The notes: generated by a model from the sequence alone, not told the origin. DNA of 15,300 nt from Phoronis ovalis (GCA_028565635.1 JAOXYB010028201.1:1-15300), one strand, 5' to 3'; shown: positions 1 through 9,254, numbered from the stretch's first letter. Program-made: numbers and translations.

Positions 1-2835
1 GTACCTTCAGTTGAAGTTATAAGTATAGGTGAAACAGGTATAAGCGGTTCTATACCGGACTGTTTGGGTAGAAATCATCCAGTTCTAAGATTTGTTGATA
101 TAGAATACTGTCCTAACATTGTTAGTGAATTTCCAGAAGCGATGACAAACCTTACACACCTACAATGGCTCCACCTGTCTGGTAGTAACATTTATGGTTC
201 CTTACCGGCATCATTTGGTGAGAAATTTCCGCTTCTTGGAGAATTGTACATGTCTGATAATAATTTTCAAGATAACATTCCCGATAGTTTTACCAACACA
301 ACCATGTTACAAGAAATTGATTTGTCTAATAATCAATTTCAAGGCCCCATTCCGGATTCTCTTGCAAATTTATCTAGATTGTATTATTTTAATGTCCAAA
401 ACAACGAACTGAAGTTACCAAAAATACCTTTTCAAAGCCAAAAGCTATCTATAATAATCCTTTCAGACAATAATTTGAATACTTCCCTTGAACAACTGTT
501 ATTTGTCATTCCTAACGATGACAAAAAGGCCGAGGTAAACATAATTAGAGCTCATAACGTAGGGCTACACGGTGGAATTCCTAATTCAATTTGGAAATAC
601 ACTTACTTACTTTATTTTGATATAAGTCATAACAAGTTAAATGGGATTTTACCTCATGCTAAAAATGATATACCGTATCTGTTGTCTTTAAATTTTAGTA
701 ACAACAACTTAACGGGAAGCATTCCAAGGGACTATTCTGAATATTTTCGTTGTTTAGATGTGCTAAGTTTCCGTAGCAATCCTTTAATGAAAGCTCATAT
801 GGGTAGTTTAGAAAGTGATATTTATACCGTAGATGAGAAACGGCAAGAAGCTTTTCCCCAAAATTTTGCGTGTCCTACAATTTATATGAGATTAAGACAG
901 TTACGTGAGAAATTTTATGAAGTTGCTGTTGTCGAAATTGACCCATCCTATTACGAATACGAAAACTGTACTTGTAATAGCAATTATTATGGGTTTCGTG
1001 GACATTGTTTTCCATGTTGGGAGAAAGGAATTTGTGAGGGCGGAACTGAAAACAGTATTATGATGTGGCCAAAAAATATGTGGCCAGGAATTGAAGGGAG
1101 AACATTCGTTGACTGTTTGCTTCCTGAAGGAGATTCTTATATATGTAACCATAATGGTAATTGTACTTGTTATGTAGAATTTAACAACAGTATTCCAGAA
1201 ACTGTATGTGATCCTACCTGTTTGTGTAATCCGGAGTTTTCTCTTGGTGGCCATCGATGTCTTTCGTGTGTAAACGATACATGTTATAAAGATGGCAAAC
1301 GATGTTTCACCTGTGACAAAGAAAAATGGAAAGCATGGACAGTACTAGGAGTAACTCTTTTTATGATAATTTTAGCTACATTTTTAGTCTGGTTATGGAG
1401 TACATTTAGGAATGATGAAGGAATCCGGTGTTCTCGAGATGGCCGTTTCAAATCCGAGTTTATTGCTGTTGTGGTAAAAATAATTTTGTTGTTAATAAAC
1501 TTCTCTTTGTGTGTTTGTAACATTGCCCCATTCTGGGTTTTTCAGATGTCGCTTTTCTTCGCCTTGTGTACTTTATGCACAGGTAAAAACAAATGCGTAG
1601 GTTTAGTTAAAATATTAGTAGATTATGTCCAAACTCTAGACTCCGTTACCCATGCTTACACCAGAATACAGAAGAACCTATCTTGGTTTTACAAGGTCGA
1701 GGCTCTCATGAGAATGTCTATGAATTTTCATTTTTCTAGCTTGGCGTGTGAGTTGCCACTCTTATCTTTAATTTATGTTCAGTTTATCCTGATGTTATCA
1801 ATACCGATTGTATGCCTTCTTACACTCACTCTCATCTGTATAATTGTATTTATCCTTAAAAAATATGTATCAACCGAAAGATCTGAAAACTTGGAACTTT
1901 TTGCTTACCAATTCGGAGGATTGTTTCTCTTTGTATTAAATATGATGTTTTTTCCAGTTGTCAGAAATTCTTTACTCATTTTCCAACGCTATGAAGATCC
2001 TTCTAACAACAAGACTTATATGAAGAACTTTGAAAACATTGAATATGACAGCACAGAAGCTCATATATTATTATACACAGCCATTGGTGCCATTGCTATT
2101 GAAGGCGGACTTGTATTATTTCTATTTGTTTGCATTCTTCATTGCTTTGTTCCAAAACTGAATAACATTGAACAGCATAACGTGAATTGTTATAAATCTT
2201 TGCTTCATTCTCTCATTGATGCTTATAACAATGGTCACCAAAGATACATGGAAATTATCTTCTTAGGAAAGCGTGTATTAATTGCTGTTTGCCTATCCTT
2301 CATTCCAGAAACTAACGCTTGGCAACCTGTAACTTTGACAACTATTTTTTGTACATCTTTAATTTTACAGCTTCTTATTCGTCCTTTTAAATGTCACCGA
2401 AAATTTAAACTGTTATGTTTTGAAATACAGTTGGAAAATAACTTGTATGAAGCTTCAACAGTTCTTTTACAGCTGTCTTTGTTAACAGGCTGTTTCATGG
2501 ATGTAAATGATAAAATGGGTTACGATTCTAATAATTCTGACTATTTAGTGTTTCTTATTACAGGCTTAAACATGCTGTTGTTTTTCCTATTTATTCTTGC
2601 AATTATTATACGGGTATCAAAGTATGGTGACGGCCCTAGTATCTTTAACCCTAACAAATCTATGGGGACACAGACATCTTCACTGGATGCCAGACATGTT
2701 CCGGATGAGCAGCAGGGAGTTAGAAAATATTCAAGCACGAAGTCCTTACCAGTAACTATCAGTAAGACATCTAGTGCTTCATTTGACAGAGAGACTGGAC
2801 TATTATCAAAGCAGAAAGTCTACGGAACCTTCTGA
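1..2835 (+). CDS. Partial LRR, Cys-rich, multi-pass membrane receptor-like protein (5' end missing)
   Basis: The reading frame is open from base 1 (frame 1) to a TGA at 2833-2835, giving 944 visible residues; the start lies left of the window. Residues about 1-260 are leucine-rich repeats of the plant type, for example LQEIDLSNNQFQGPIPDSL and LLSLNFSNNNLTGSIP. Residues about 321-440 form a cysteine-rich stalk with CxC and CxxC spacings (such as CTCNSNYYGFRGHCFPC), resembling EGF/GCC2-GCC3-like modules. Hydrophobic segments follow at about 446-467, 487-515, 589-618, 636-654, 689-717, 750-768, 775-793, 818-833 and 848-871. A Ser/Thr-rich, probably cytoplasmic tail ends the protein. Inference: a cell-surface protein with an extracellular ligand-binding LRR domain. 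The membrane module resembles an uncharacterised multi-pass region seen in invertebrate and protist Cys-rich receptors (recalled, not searched). No kinase domain is present. No intron breaks the visible 2.8 kb, so this is a long last exon or an intronless gene. Ligand and signalling partner are unknown. Confidence 0.9.
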   Translation, partial: VPSVEVISIGETGISGSIPDCLGRNHPVLRFVDIEYCPNIVSEFPEAMTNLTHLQWLHLSGSNIYGSLPASFGEKFPLLGELYMSDNNFQDNIPDSFTNTTMLQEIDLSNNQFQGPIPDSLANLSRLYYFNVQNNELKLPKIPFQSQKLSIIILSDNNLNTSLEQLLFVIPNDDKKAEVNIIRAHNVGLHGGIPNSIWKYTYLLYFDISHNKLNGILPHAKNDIPYLLSLNFSNNNLTGSIPRDYSEYFRCLDVLSFRSNPLMKAHMGSLESDIYTVDEKRQEAFPQNFACPTIYMRLRQLREKFYEVAVVEIDPSYYEYENCTCNSNYYGFRGHCFPCWEKGICEGGTENSIMMWPKNMWPGIEGRTFVDCLLPEGDSYICNHNGNCTCYVEFNNSIPETVCDPTCLCNPEFSLGGHRCLSCVNDTCYKDGKRCFTCDKEKWKAWTVLGVTLFMIILATFLVWLWSTFRNDEGIRCSRDGRFKSEFIAVVVKIILLLINFSLCVCNIAPFWVFQMSLFFALCTLCTGKNKCVGLVKILVDYVQTLDSVTHAYTRIQKNLSWFYKVEALMRMSMNFHFSSLACELPLLSLIYVQFILMLSIPIVCLLTLTLICIIVFILKKYVSTERSENLELFAYQFGGLFLFVLNMMFFPVVRNSLLIFQRYEDPSNNKTYMKNFENIEYDSTEAHILLYTAIGAIAIEGGLVLFLFVCILHCFVPKLNNIEQHNVNCYKSLLHSLIDAYNNGHQRYMEIIFLGKRVLIAVCLSFIPETNAWQPVTLTTIFCTSLILQLLIRPFKCHRKFKLLCFEIQLENNLYEASTVLLQLSLLTGCFMDVNDKMGYDSNNSDYLVFLITGLNMLLFFLFILAIIIRVSKYGDGPSIFNPNKSMGTQTSSLDARHVPDEQQGVRKYSSTKSLPVTISKTSSASFDRETGLLSKQKVYGTF

Positions 2836-4938
2836 TGTGACAAGATGCCTCAGAGATATCACAAGGTCCCTTACTCCAATGTTTTGTCGAGGTACTTGTT
2901 CACGGAGGCTCTTTATAGAGAATGTACATGCATGTATATCTATACGTGTAAGCAGTAAAAAGTGTTCCCGGGAAGTATTACGGTTCAACTGACAACAAAG
3001 AAATGCTAAATAGCTATAACTAGTTATATTCGAGAATTACGGTGAAATGTTCTGATGAAATTTACCCGCTCGTACATGTACATCTTGTGCTTAGATTCTG
3101 ATGGTATTAAAGCAGTGCGTACGCATTTCAAATCATTTTTTAATTGCCTATTATCTGCCGAACTGATCTGTTACAAGCGTATGTTTTTATTTGTATGATA
3201 GTTGTGTATTTCTCAACAGAAAGTAATCAATATGACAGTAGCACAGACACGCTCGGTTCTAGTCTAGTATGTGATCAATCAGTAAACTGCAAAAAGTGCC
3301 GGACAAAAAGCGTTATAAGCACAAAAAATACCTAGATTGCAAACGAAATCCAATAGAAGATATCGACAATTTCTGTATAGTTTACCGTGTAACAAGCATA
3401 AATTCCACACTCAACTATCTTCAGCTATAACTACGATAAACCAATATAGTTTCCATCGACAAACTGCGTACCCCAACTATTAATATATTTAGGATCCTCT
3501 TCCTTGTATAATAGTTTTTGAGGCTTTATCACGAATTCCTTTGAATAGGTATATTTTCTGTCTACTTAGAAAATATTGTATAGTCTCTCATAAAGAAATA
3601 ACACGCATTTTAAAACATTGAAATTTCGAGAAATTTGGGGTATGTTTTGTAATTTTTTGTATATTCTGGTGTCTGAATTTCCACATTTTTGGTATAGAGT
3701 TGGTCCAAAAATGTTCCTCTCTTCGGCACATCTCCACCCAAACATATAACCAAGAGACCCCCTGACACTTGTGTGGGACAAAGTACTGTAATGTACTGCT
3801 GGTTTTCATTGTCCTTCTTGACGGAGTCAGTATTATTGATTACTGAAGAAACTGTATTTTTCACTTTGATTCCACATGCTACATACATGTACTTGTATTT
3901 ACTATGTTTTTACGTCGTTATTTCAGAAATCATTTTGATTTTATTTGAATAGTATGTGTCCTTTTTGTTTTAATTTTCTTGTCGTCAGTTTATTTTTGTC
4001 TTCATTAATCAAATAGTATTGTCAGATTCTTGTAACAAGTGTAACAAATTGGTCCTCTTACTTTCGTCTATTTATTACATATTATTATCCAGCTTATTCT
4101 TTACTATTTACTTTTTTACCCAAGGCTTCGATATTTAGTTCTAAGAATCATTTGTATGCTTATGTAAATTGATTTGAGATTTTATAATAAAGATTTTTTC
4201 AATGAATTTAATTTTTAAAATAAATGTTATACTTACTTTAAGAGTATAAGACTCAAAACACTTTTCGTAGTGCAATCTTGTAACACGTTGCTCTTGTTAT
4301 ATATATATGTTCCTACTAAGTGAAAAAAATATCAGAACTTAAAAACTGCTTAAACATATCATATAACGAAATTAGAGTTTATATTTTCTATCGACTTCTT
4401 ACTAGTTCCTTTTAAAAAATTGATAAATATTCTTCTTTTAACCATTGAAGGCATTTTTTTACTTTTTTACAAAGGCTGTTATAAAATGTGTGGTACTTCG
4501 TTTTTACACATTCCAAAAAAATAAAAAAACTTGGAATTGAATTTTAAGACCATTAAGCCATTCTTTTCTCGTTGTTTTTAATTTTATTTTTCCATAAATG
4601 ATGTTAAATATTTTTTAATAACCAGTTTCAGATAAAAGATGTGATTACCTCTGTAGAAATTTGCTTAGTTTGGTATCTTAATTTATTTTCAATTAAATGT
4701 CTGATTCTTGAAAATTTGTAAAACTGATTTAACAAATGCATTCAACGAAAGTGTTATGTCGATTTCTTGCCATATTTGTGCCAAGAGAATTGTGAGCTGA
4801 GTCATAACCTAAAATAATTTTGGGAAAAAAAATATTTTTTTGCCTCTTTTGCTGATTTCAACTCCTAAGAATTGGCCATCCCAGTTTTTCCCAATAAAAG
4901 ATCATGCAGACAATTCAATTATTCAATATTTCAAACAT
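2836..4938. other. AT-rich downstream region with probable 3'UTR; no supported gene
   Basis: This follows directly on the stop codon of the receptor gene. Possible poly(A) signals on the plus strand are ATTAAA at 3106-3111 and AATAAA at 4186-4191; the latter is followed by a T-rich stretch and is the better candidate for the 3' end. Short open frames exist on both strands, including three overlapping minus-strand frames around 3566-3888. They are unrelated to one another, lack recognisable motifs and do not look coding. The rest is AT-rich with homopolymer runs and no clear repeat structure. Confidence 0.5.
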
Positions 4939-5082
4939 CAACGTCTATTTATTATAGGTGGACATCTTAAATGACAACACTATATGTTGCTTGAAGCACT
5001 TTCCATCATGATCAGCAGGTCACAACATTTTACACTACGTCGACGAGGTCAACATGTTATGCTATCCTTTTTTCCTATTTTT

Positions 5083-5565
5083 TCCAGAACTTACATTACT
5101 GACAACCTTCGTCACGCCATTTGGACGATTTTGCTTTGATCGGAGCCCATTCGGTATATCGTCAGCTCCAGAACACCACCTGCACCGCATTGGGGAGTTA
5201 TTAGTTGGTTTAAGTGGCCAAGTCGGTCAGATGGGTGATATGATGATCACGATAATAATTTGCATGCAGTACTGAAAAAACTACAGATTGCAGGTGTTAC
5301 ATTGAACCCGGATATATGTGAATTCAGGAAAGAGAGGATCTCATTTTGGGACAGACTGTAGATTGCGATGGCATCAGGCCTGACCCTTACAAAGTTAATG
5401 CTATTAAGAAGATGCCCCTCCTACTTATTCCACGGAGATGAAACGATTCCTTGGTATGGCGAATCAACTACGAAAATTTTCACATCAGTTATCAGATATT
5501 ACGAAGCCGTTACGAGTTCTCCTCAACAAAGCTAGTCACTGGACTTGGGGCCCGGTCCAACAGAC
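5083..5565 (+). pseudogene. Ty3/Gypsy reverse transcriptase fragment (broken)
   Basis: Translation from about 5083 gives the RT middle region, including TPFGRFCFDRSPFGISSAPE, which is characteristic of Ty3/Gypsy RT. The motif that normally carries the paired catalytic aspartates reads QMGD, with the first Asp replaced by Gly at codon 5234-5236. After 5240 the similarity moves to other frames; pieces of the RT thumb/connection region can be followed in shifted frames through about 5565. The N-terminal RT part is absent. It cannot encode a working polymerase. Confidence 0.85.
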
Positions 5566-5577
5566 CGTGTACTGTCC

Positions 5578-6030
5578 TCGGCACCAGTGTTGGCACTATA
5601 CAATGTAAACATGATACTATCGTATCTGCGGATGCATCATCATATGATCTTGGAACAGTCCTTCTACAAAAGCAACAAAACGGTCAAATAAAACATGTAG
5701 CCTATGCTTCTCGGGCTATGAGTGAAACTGAACAGCGCTATGCACGGATCAAAAAAGAAGCATTAGCCACAACTTGGGCATGTGAGAAATTTTGCGACTA
5801 CCTACTAGATTTAGAGCTCTTCCTGGTTGAAACGGCTCACAAACCTCTTGTCCCCCTACTGGGAACTAAGGCAATGGATCAATTGCCACCCAGAGTCCAA
5901 CGGTTTCATATGCGACTGATGCCATTTTTAAAACTACAGTATTGTTCATGTGCTTGGAAAATTGTTAGTTCCAGCCAACTCGCTGTTCAGGGCTCCACTG
6001 AATACTATATCCAGCAACTGCACAGTCGAT
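5578..6030 (+). pseudogene. Ty3/Gypsy RNase H fragment (inactive)
   Basis: This is the longest surviving pol frame (open 5451-6032). RNase H similarity is clear from about 5628 (SADASSYDLGTVLLQK) through TEQRYARIKKEALATTWACE and the HKPLVPLLGTKAMDQLPPRV region to about 5935. The first catalytic Asp (codon 5631-5633) is present. The Asp normally preceding HKPL is Ala (codon 5835-5837, ETAHKPL). The residues before 5620 and after about 5945 read poorly in this frame, pointing to frameshifts on both sides. Confidence 0.85.
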
Positions 6031-6224
6031 AATGAGATTGAAACGTTTATTGCCACTGTTGTCAACACCTTACCGGTAACAGAATGACGCCTCCAAGACA
6101 TTCTTGTGGCTCAGAGTGAAGATACAATACTTCAGGAGGTAAAGCAGTACTGTTGACAAGGTTAAAGATGTGTTTGTGCCGTATTATAGTGCGTGTGCGG
6201 AAATTACTTTGTACACTGATTTAC

Positions 6225-7245
6225 TATTAAAAGGATCGAGAATAATTATACCATTAAATTTTAGAGGCGAAATCTTGGAGAAAATACACGCGGGACACCA
6301 AGGAATTGTGAAATGTAGAGAAAGAGCTAAGGGCTCCGTCTGGGGGCAACATCTCTAATACAACGCATCGTAGAAAAATGTACTCCATGTTCAAAAGAAG
6401 GACGTAATAAAGCCGAACCGCTTATACCGTCAGCACTACCAGAAAGATCCTGACAGAATATCGCAACTGATGTCATTTATTCATGTTCAACAAATTAAAG
6501 ATTGGTATTTATTAGCTGTTGTTTACTTTTCACGCTACATTAAGATAGCCACACTGTCCGTCACAACATCCAGCCAAGACATTCAAATTATGAAGTCTAT
6601 TTTTAGCAGACCTGATAGAATACCAGAGTCTGCTATGTCCAACAATGGACCTCAATATTCCTGTACAGAATTCAAGAAATTCTCTAAAGAATATGGATTC
6701 TCTCATCATGTCACCAGTAGTCCAGTTTCCCCCAAAGCAATAGTGAAGCTGAAAGAGCTGTTCAAACGGTGAAGAATCTATTTAAGAAAAATAATTATCC
6801 ATACTTAGCATTGTTAAGTTACCATGCAACACCACTGCAAATAGCCTGCAGAACTGTAATTCGGTAGGAAGATTCGTTCTACCCTTCCAGTTATCAACGA
6901 CCAACAGAATCCTACATGGACGTTCTTAAAGACTTTCCGCTCTATTAACCGTAACAGCGTTAAGTGACAACATCAAAAAGGTAATTTCGACTTCCACCAT
7001 AGAGCCAAAACTGTGGGAATTAAATCCAGGTGATAATGTTTAGTTGAAAGAATATAGTAAATCTTGTTCCCTGGTTCATCCAGCCGAGTCTCCTCGGTCG
7101 TTAATCATGAACACTCCACATGGTGTATTCAATGCGAAACTGCAAACAACACCTCATCAACTGATAATACTTCAATCTGATAATAATGCATATCATACTA
7201 GATTCAGAATAATGCCCTGGAGCCATCCACAGAGTTCCAGATAGT
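6225..7245 (+). pseudogene. Ty3/Gypsy integrase remnant (broken)
   Basis: An H2C2-type zinc-binding region starts at about 6260 (EILEKIHAGHQGIVKCRERA). Its second half, with CTPC, lies in a shifted frame near 6375-6400. The core domain reads in frame 2 from about 6480 to 6715, including LLAVVYFSRYIKIA and SNNGPQYS. The second catalytic Asp of the D-D-E triad is Asn at codon 6641-6643. The NSEAER segment holding the catalytic Glu sits in another frame at 6739-6756. Downstream, decayed C-terminal sequence includes NTPHGVF at about 7100-7122 and ends near 7245. Multiple stops and frameshifts are present. Confidence 0.85.
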
Positions 7246-7346
7246 CTACTCTGGACTAAGTAAAACAACATTAGTAAAATTTTCTCTATATTTAATGTGA
7301 TGTTTTAGTACTAGCAAACACTAGTTTGTTCGATCAAGAGTTGGCA

Positions 7347-7472
7347 GACTTTATAGAATTTTAAGATAAACATACAAGCAAGACTTTATAAATATTTAAG
7401 ATAAACTTACAAGCAAGACTTTATAAATATTTAAGATAAACTTACAAGCAAGCCTTTGTAGAAATTTAAGAT
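7347..7472 (+). repeat. 35-bp tandem repeat, three full copies plus a partial
   Basis: Copies occupy 7347-7381, 7382-7416 and 7417-7451, with a diverged partial copy from 7452 to 7472. The unit begins GACTTTATAAATATTTAAGA. Copies 2 and 3 are identical by eye and copy 1 differs at a few positions. The array lies between the pol remnant and the probable LTR start, so it belongs to the 3' internal region of the retrotransposon. Confidence 0.9.
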
Positions 7473-7600
7473 GTAGGATTATTGTGACTGCGAGATGTCA
7501 CTGAGGGATGTGGAGCTCTCTTGTGTTCTCCATCAAACGTGTTGAACGTATACTGTATGAAATTAAAGTCTTTGTTGTCAGCCAACATCTATTCATCACA
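7472..7600 (+). repeat. Probable 3' LTR of the Ty3/Gypsy element
   Basis: The stretch starts TGTAGG, ends ATCACA (TG...CA), and carries ATTAAA at 7562-7567 about 35 bases before the end, as expected for a poly(A) signal in an LTR. Position and orientation fit: it follows the end of pol and the internal 35-bp array. The polypurine tract expected just before 7472 is weak. No complete 5' partner is in the window, so the boundaries rest on signal recognition alone. Confidence 0.55.
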
Positions 7601-8068
7601 ATAACGATAAAGTACCCATGCAAGGTCCTAAAATTTATATTGTTTATACCTCTAGCAGGCTTAAAGCTAGAATAATGAAACTTAGTGGGCAGGTCACAAC
7701 CTTTGAAGTCATGGATTGGTTATGTAATACCAAGGTCACCACGAGGGGTCGCCACGTGAAGATTTACGTTTTTGCTTATATATCCAGTATTCCTATAGCT
7801 GGCACTAGATAGCCAATAGGAGCCATCGTCTCTACTGCATATGCTCAATATAGTTCCGGCATGCGTATTAATAAGCCTTTTTTCTTTTTCTTTTTGCCCC
7901 TTGAACTGGGCAGCTATATGGACATTTCTATTTGAAAGTGACTTTAATTTCGCACAAAGTGAGTGAAATTACAATTTGAAAATGTTATTTTCTATCCAAA
8001 TTTGAGGGGATTATATCCAGGTTTAGAAGGTAACCCAGTTTTGTGTGTATTTTAACTAAGTTAATTAA
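7601..8068. other. Spacer without supported gene
   Basis: An open frame at 7618-7812 has no recognisable domain and lies just outside the LTR. I see no repeat or RNA structure worth naming; a T-rich tract lies near 7876-7896. The last bases, TTAATTAA at 8061-8068, border the next mobile unit and hold its possible target-site sequence. Confidence 0.5.
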
Positions 8069-8112
8069 GGGGCTGGCCAGAAATTACCACATGGAGGGGG
8101 TTGGTGCAAAAC

Positions 8113-8241
8113 GGGGAGGTTACGATTTTTTGTTCAAGGGAAAAGGGAGGATTGCGATTTTTTGTGCAAGGCAAAAGGGGGGTTGCGATTTTTGTGCAAG
8201 ATAAAAGCGGAGCGTTGCAATTTTTCATGCAAGAGCCAAAA
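8113..8241 (+). repeat. Left subterminal array of about 32-bp units (four copies)
   Basis: Units at 8113-8144, 8145-8176, 8177-8206 and 8207-8241 share the pattern G-rich, TTGCGATTTTTTGTGCAAG, AAAA. The first three are closely similar and the fourth is more diverged. They lie immediately inside the left inverted terminus. The open frames across them on both strands are by-products of the repeat. Confidence 0.85.
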
Positions 8242-8680
8242 ATTATCCCACATAACACCATTTACACTTCAGCTTCTGGGGCCCTTGACGGGCTTTTAAA
8301 AGTTAACAGTTATATTCAACCCATTATATATATTATCTTCACACATTCTACACAATAACGTTACTTAGCGATAGGTCAGACTTTATTTTTTGTCAGCTAG
8401 GGTCAGCTAATAATGAGAGGTACATTTTTATTTTTGGGTGCACGCCAAAGAAGACGTATTTTTATTTTGGCCTTCGCCATAAACTGAACTCTCTTGAACA
8501 TTTATTATTCATAAGAGAATAGTTATTAAGAGTAAAAGTAGAACGTGATAACTTTGCATTACACATATTTTGTATAAAATATATGTACATCCCCCTGAAT
8601 ACAACAAGGCAGTCTATAAATAATGTCACTGATGTCAAGATGATAAAAAATTGGCAGAGCCCCACGAATGTTTTTTGTAT

Positions 8681-8717
8681 AATTAAACAGAATTTGGGAT
8701 ACCCATTCTGTCTAATT
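8681..8717. repeat. Short hairpin-forming inverted repeat
   Basis: AATTAAACAGAAT (8681-8693) and ATTCTGTCTAATT (8705-8717) pair at 12 of 13 positions around an 11-base loop that itself contains GGG-ATA-CCC. It lies close to the midpoint of the inverted-terminal unit at 8069-9254. Confidence 0.75.
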
Positions 8718-9068
8718 AACGAGTCTGCTTAAGTTTGAAAAATCTATTACGTTCACTTTTTTTGAAGTTTTAAAACTAGGTTACGTAGTATTTTTGCAAT
8801 GCTCTTAATTATTGGTATAAATAGTGATTCATATTTGACAACGCGTTTCATAGCAGTTTTTGGTTAGTTTGGATTTTCTCAGTAAGGTCTATAAAATCCC
8901 GAACAAGTAATCCGAACAGTACAGTGACATTTGATTTATTCAAAAAGTTCCAATCTGTATACAAAAGAAGTTTGAAGGTATAAAAAGTGGTACAATGTGT
9001 CATGGCAAACAGAGTCCAAGTATGCATCAGCTTGCAGGAAATCACATATTAAAATATTCAAACATTTT

Positions 9069-9085
9069 CCGGGGCATGCCCCCGG
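9069..9085. repeat. GC-rich near-perfect palindrome
   Basis: CCGGGGCATGCCCCCGG is symmetrical about GCATGC apart from one extra C, and is followed by a C-rich run. It precedes the right-hand array of the 8069-9254 unit. GC-rich boxes of this shape recur in invertebrate interspersed repeats (recalled, not searched), which supports a mobile origin. Confidence 0.7.
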
Positions 9086-9120
9086 ACCCCCCTAGTTGTG
9101 CTTCACACAAATTTCTGGGA

Positions 9121-9210
9121 GAAGGATCATCATTTTTTGTGCATAGTCTAAGGGGGTTGCAATTTTTTGTGCAAGTCCTAGAGGGTTGGTTGAATTTGTT
9201 TGTGCACCGT
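9121..9210 (+). repeat. Right subterminal array of about 30-bp units (three copies)
   Basis: Diverged units at about 9121-9151, 9152-9181 and 9182-9210 carry the same core as the left array (TTGCAATTTTTTGTGCAAG in the middle copy). They run in the same direction as the left copies, although the element termini are inverted relative to each other. Confidence 0.75.
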
Positions 9211-9254
9211 GTTTTTGAAATGCACCACCCCCGTGGTAATTTCTGACTAGTCCC

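Larger units (their letters stand above)
4939..7600 (+). mobile_element. Degenerate Ty3/Gypsy LTR retrotransposon
   Basis: Domain order on the plus strand is reverse transcriptase, RNase H, integrase zinc finger, integrase core and integrase C-terminal region, as in Ty3/Gypsy pol. A 35-bp tandem repeat and a TG...CA-bounded stretch that reads as a 3' LTR follow. No gag or protease is recognisable. Homology to RT begins abruptly near 5083 at its middle, so the 5' two thirds of the internal region are deleted or replaced. The left boundary is tentative: 4939-4956 resembles the last 18 bases of the 3' LTR at 14 of 18 positions, all four differences being transitions. If real, it marks the end of a decayed 5' LTR. 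The element is inactive. Confidence 0.8.
8069..9254. mobile_element. Candidate non-autonomous DNA transposon with terminal inverted repeats
   Basis: The left end, 8069-8090 (GGGGCTGGCCAGAAATTACC, then AC), and the reverse complement of the right end, 9233-9254, match at 19 of 22 positions, including 13 identical inner bases. Similarity continues weakly inward through GGGGTTGGTGCA. A possible 5-bp target duplication TAATT occurs at 8062-8066 and 9255-9259, with 1-2 bases of boundary ambiguity. Just inside each terminus is an array of about 30-bp units containing TTTTTTGTGCAAG. No transposase frame is present. The superfamily cannot be assigned from the ends. Confidence 0.65.

Noticed and set aside
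901-1523. Minus-strand open frames inside the receptor gene
   Set aside because: They lie opposite a long frame with clear LRR, Cys-rich and membrane features and show no motifs of their own.
2774-2992. Plus-strand frame overlapping the end of the receptor gene
   Set aside because: It is an out-of-frame overlap with the Ser/Thr-rich tail and runs into the 3'UTR; no domain is visible.
3566-3888. Three overlapping minus-strand frames as a possible gene
   Set aside because: Three frames open over the same bases indicate chance absence of stops; none has a recognisable motif, start context or splice signal.
7347-7472. CRISPR-like array
   Set aside because: Units are contiguous without unique spacers, and the context is a eukaryotic retrotransposon.
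7618-7812. Small gene after the LTR
   Set aside because: No recognisable domain and no supporting signals; the length is within chance for this composition.
8065-8068. TTAA target site suggesting a piggyBac-type element
   Set aside because: TTAA is present only on the left; the right flank reads TAATT, and the ends do not look like piggyBac termini.
8061-8358. Short ORFs on both strands over the left array
   Set aside because: The repeated peptides are translations of the 32-bp DNA repeat, not a protein signal.
8995-9246. Plus-strand ORF over the GC-rich palindrome and right array
   Set aside because: It is explained by the repeat and terminus sequence of the mobile unit.
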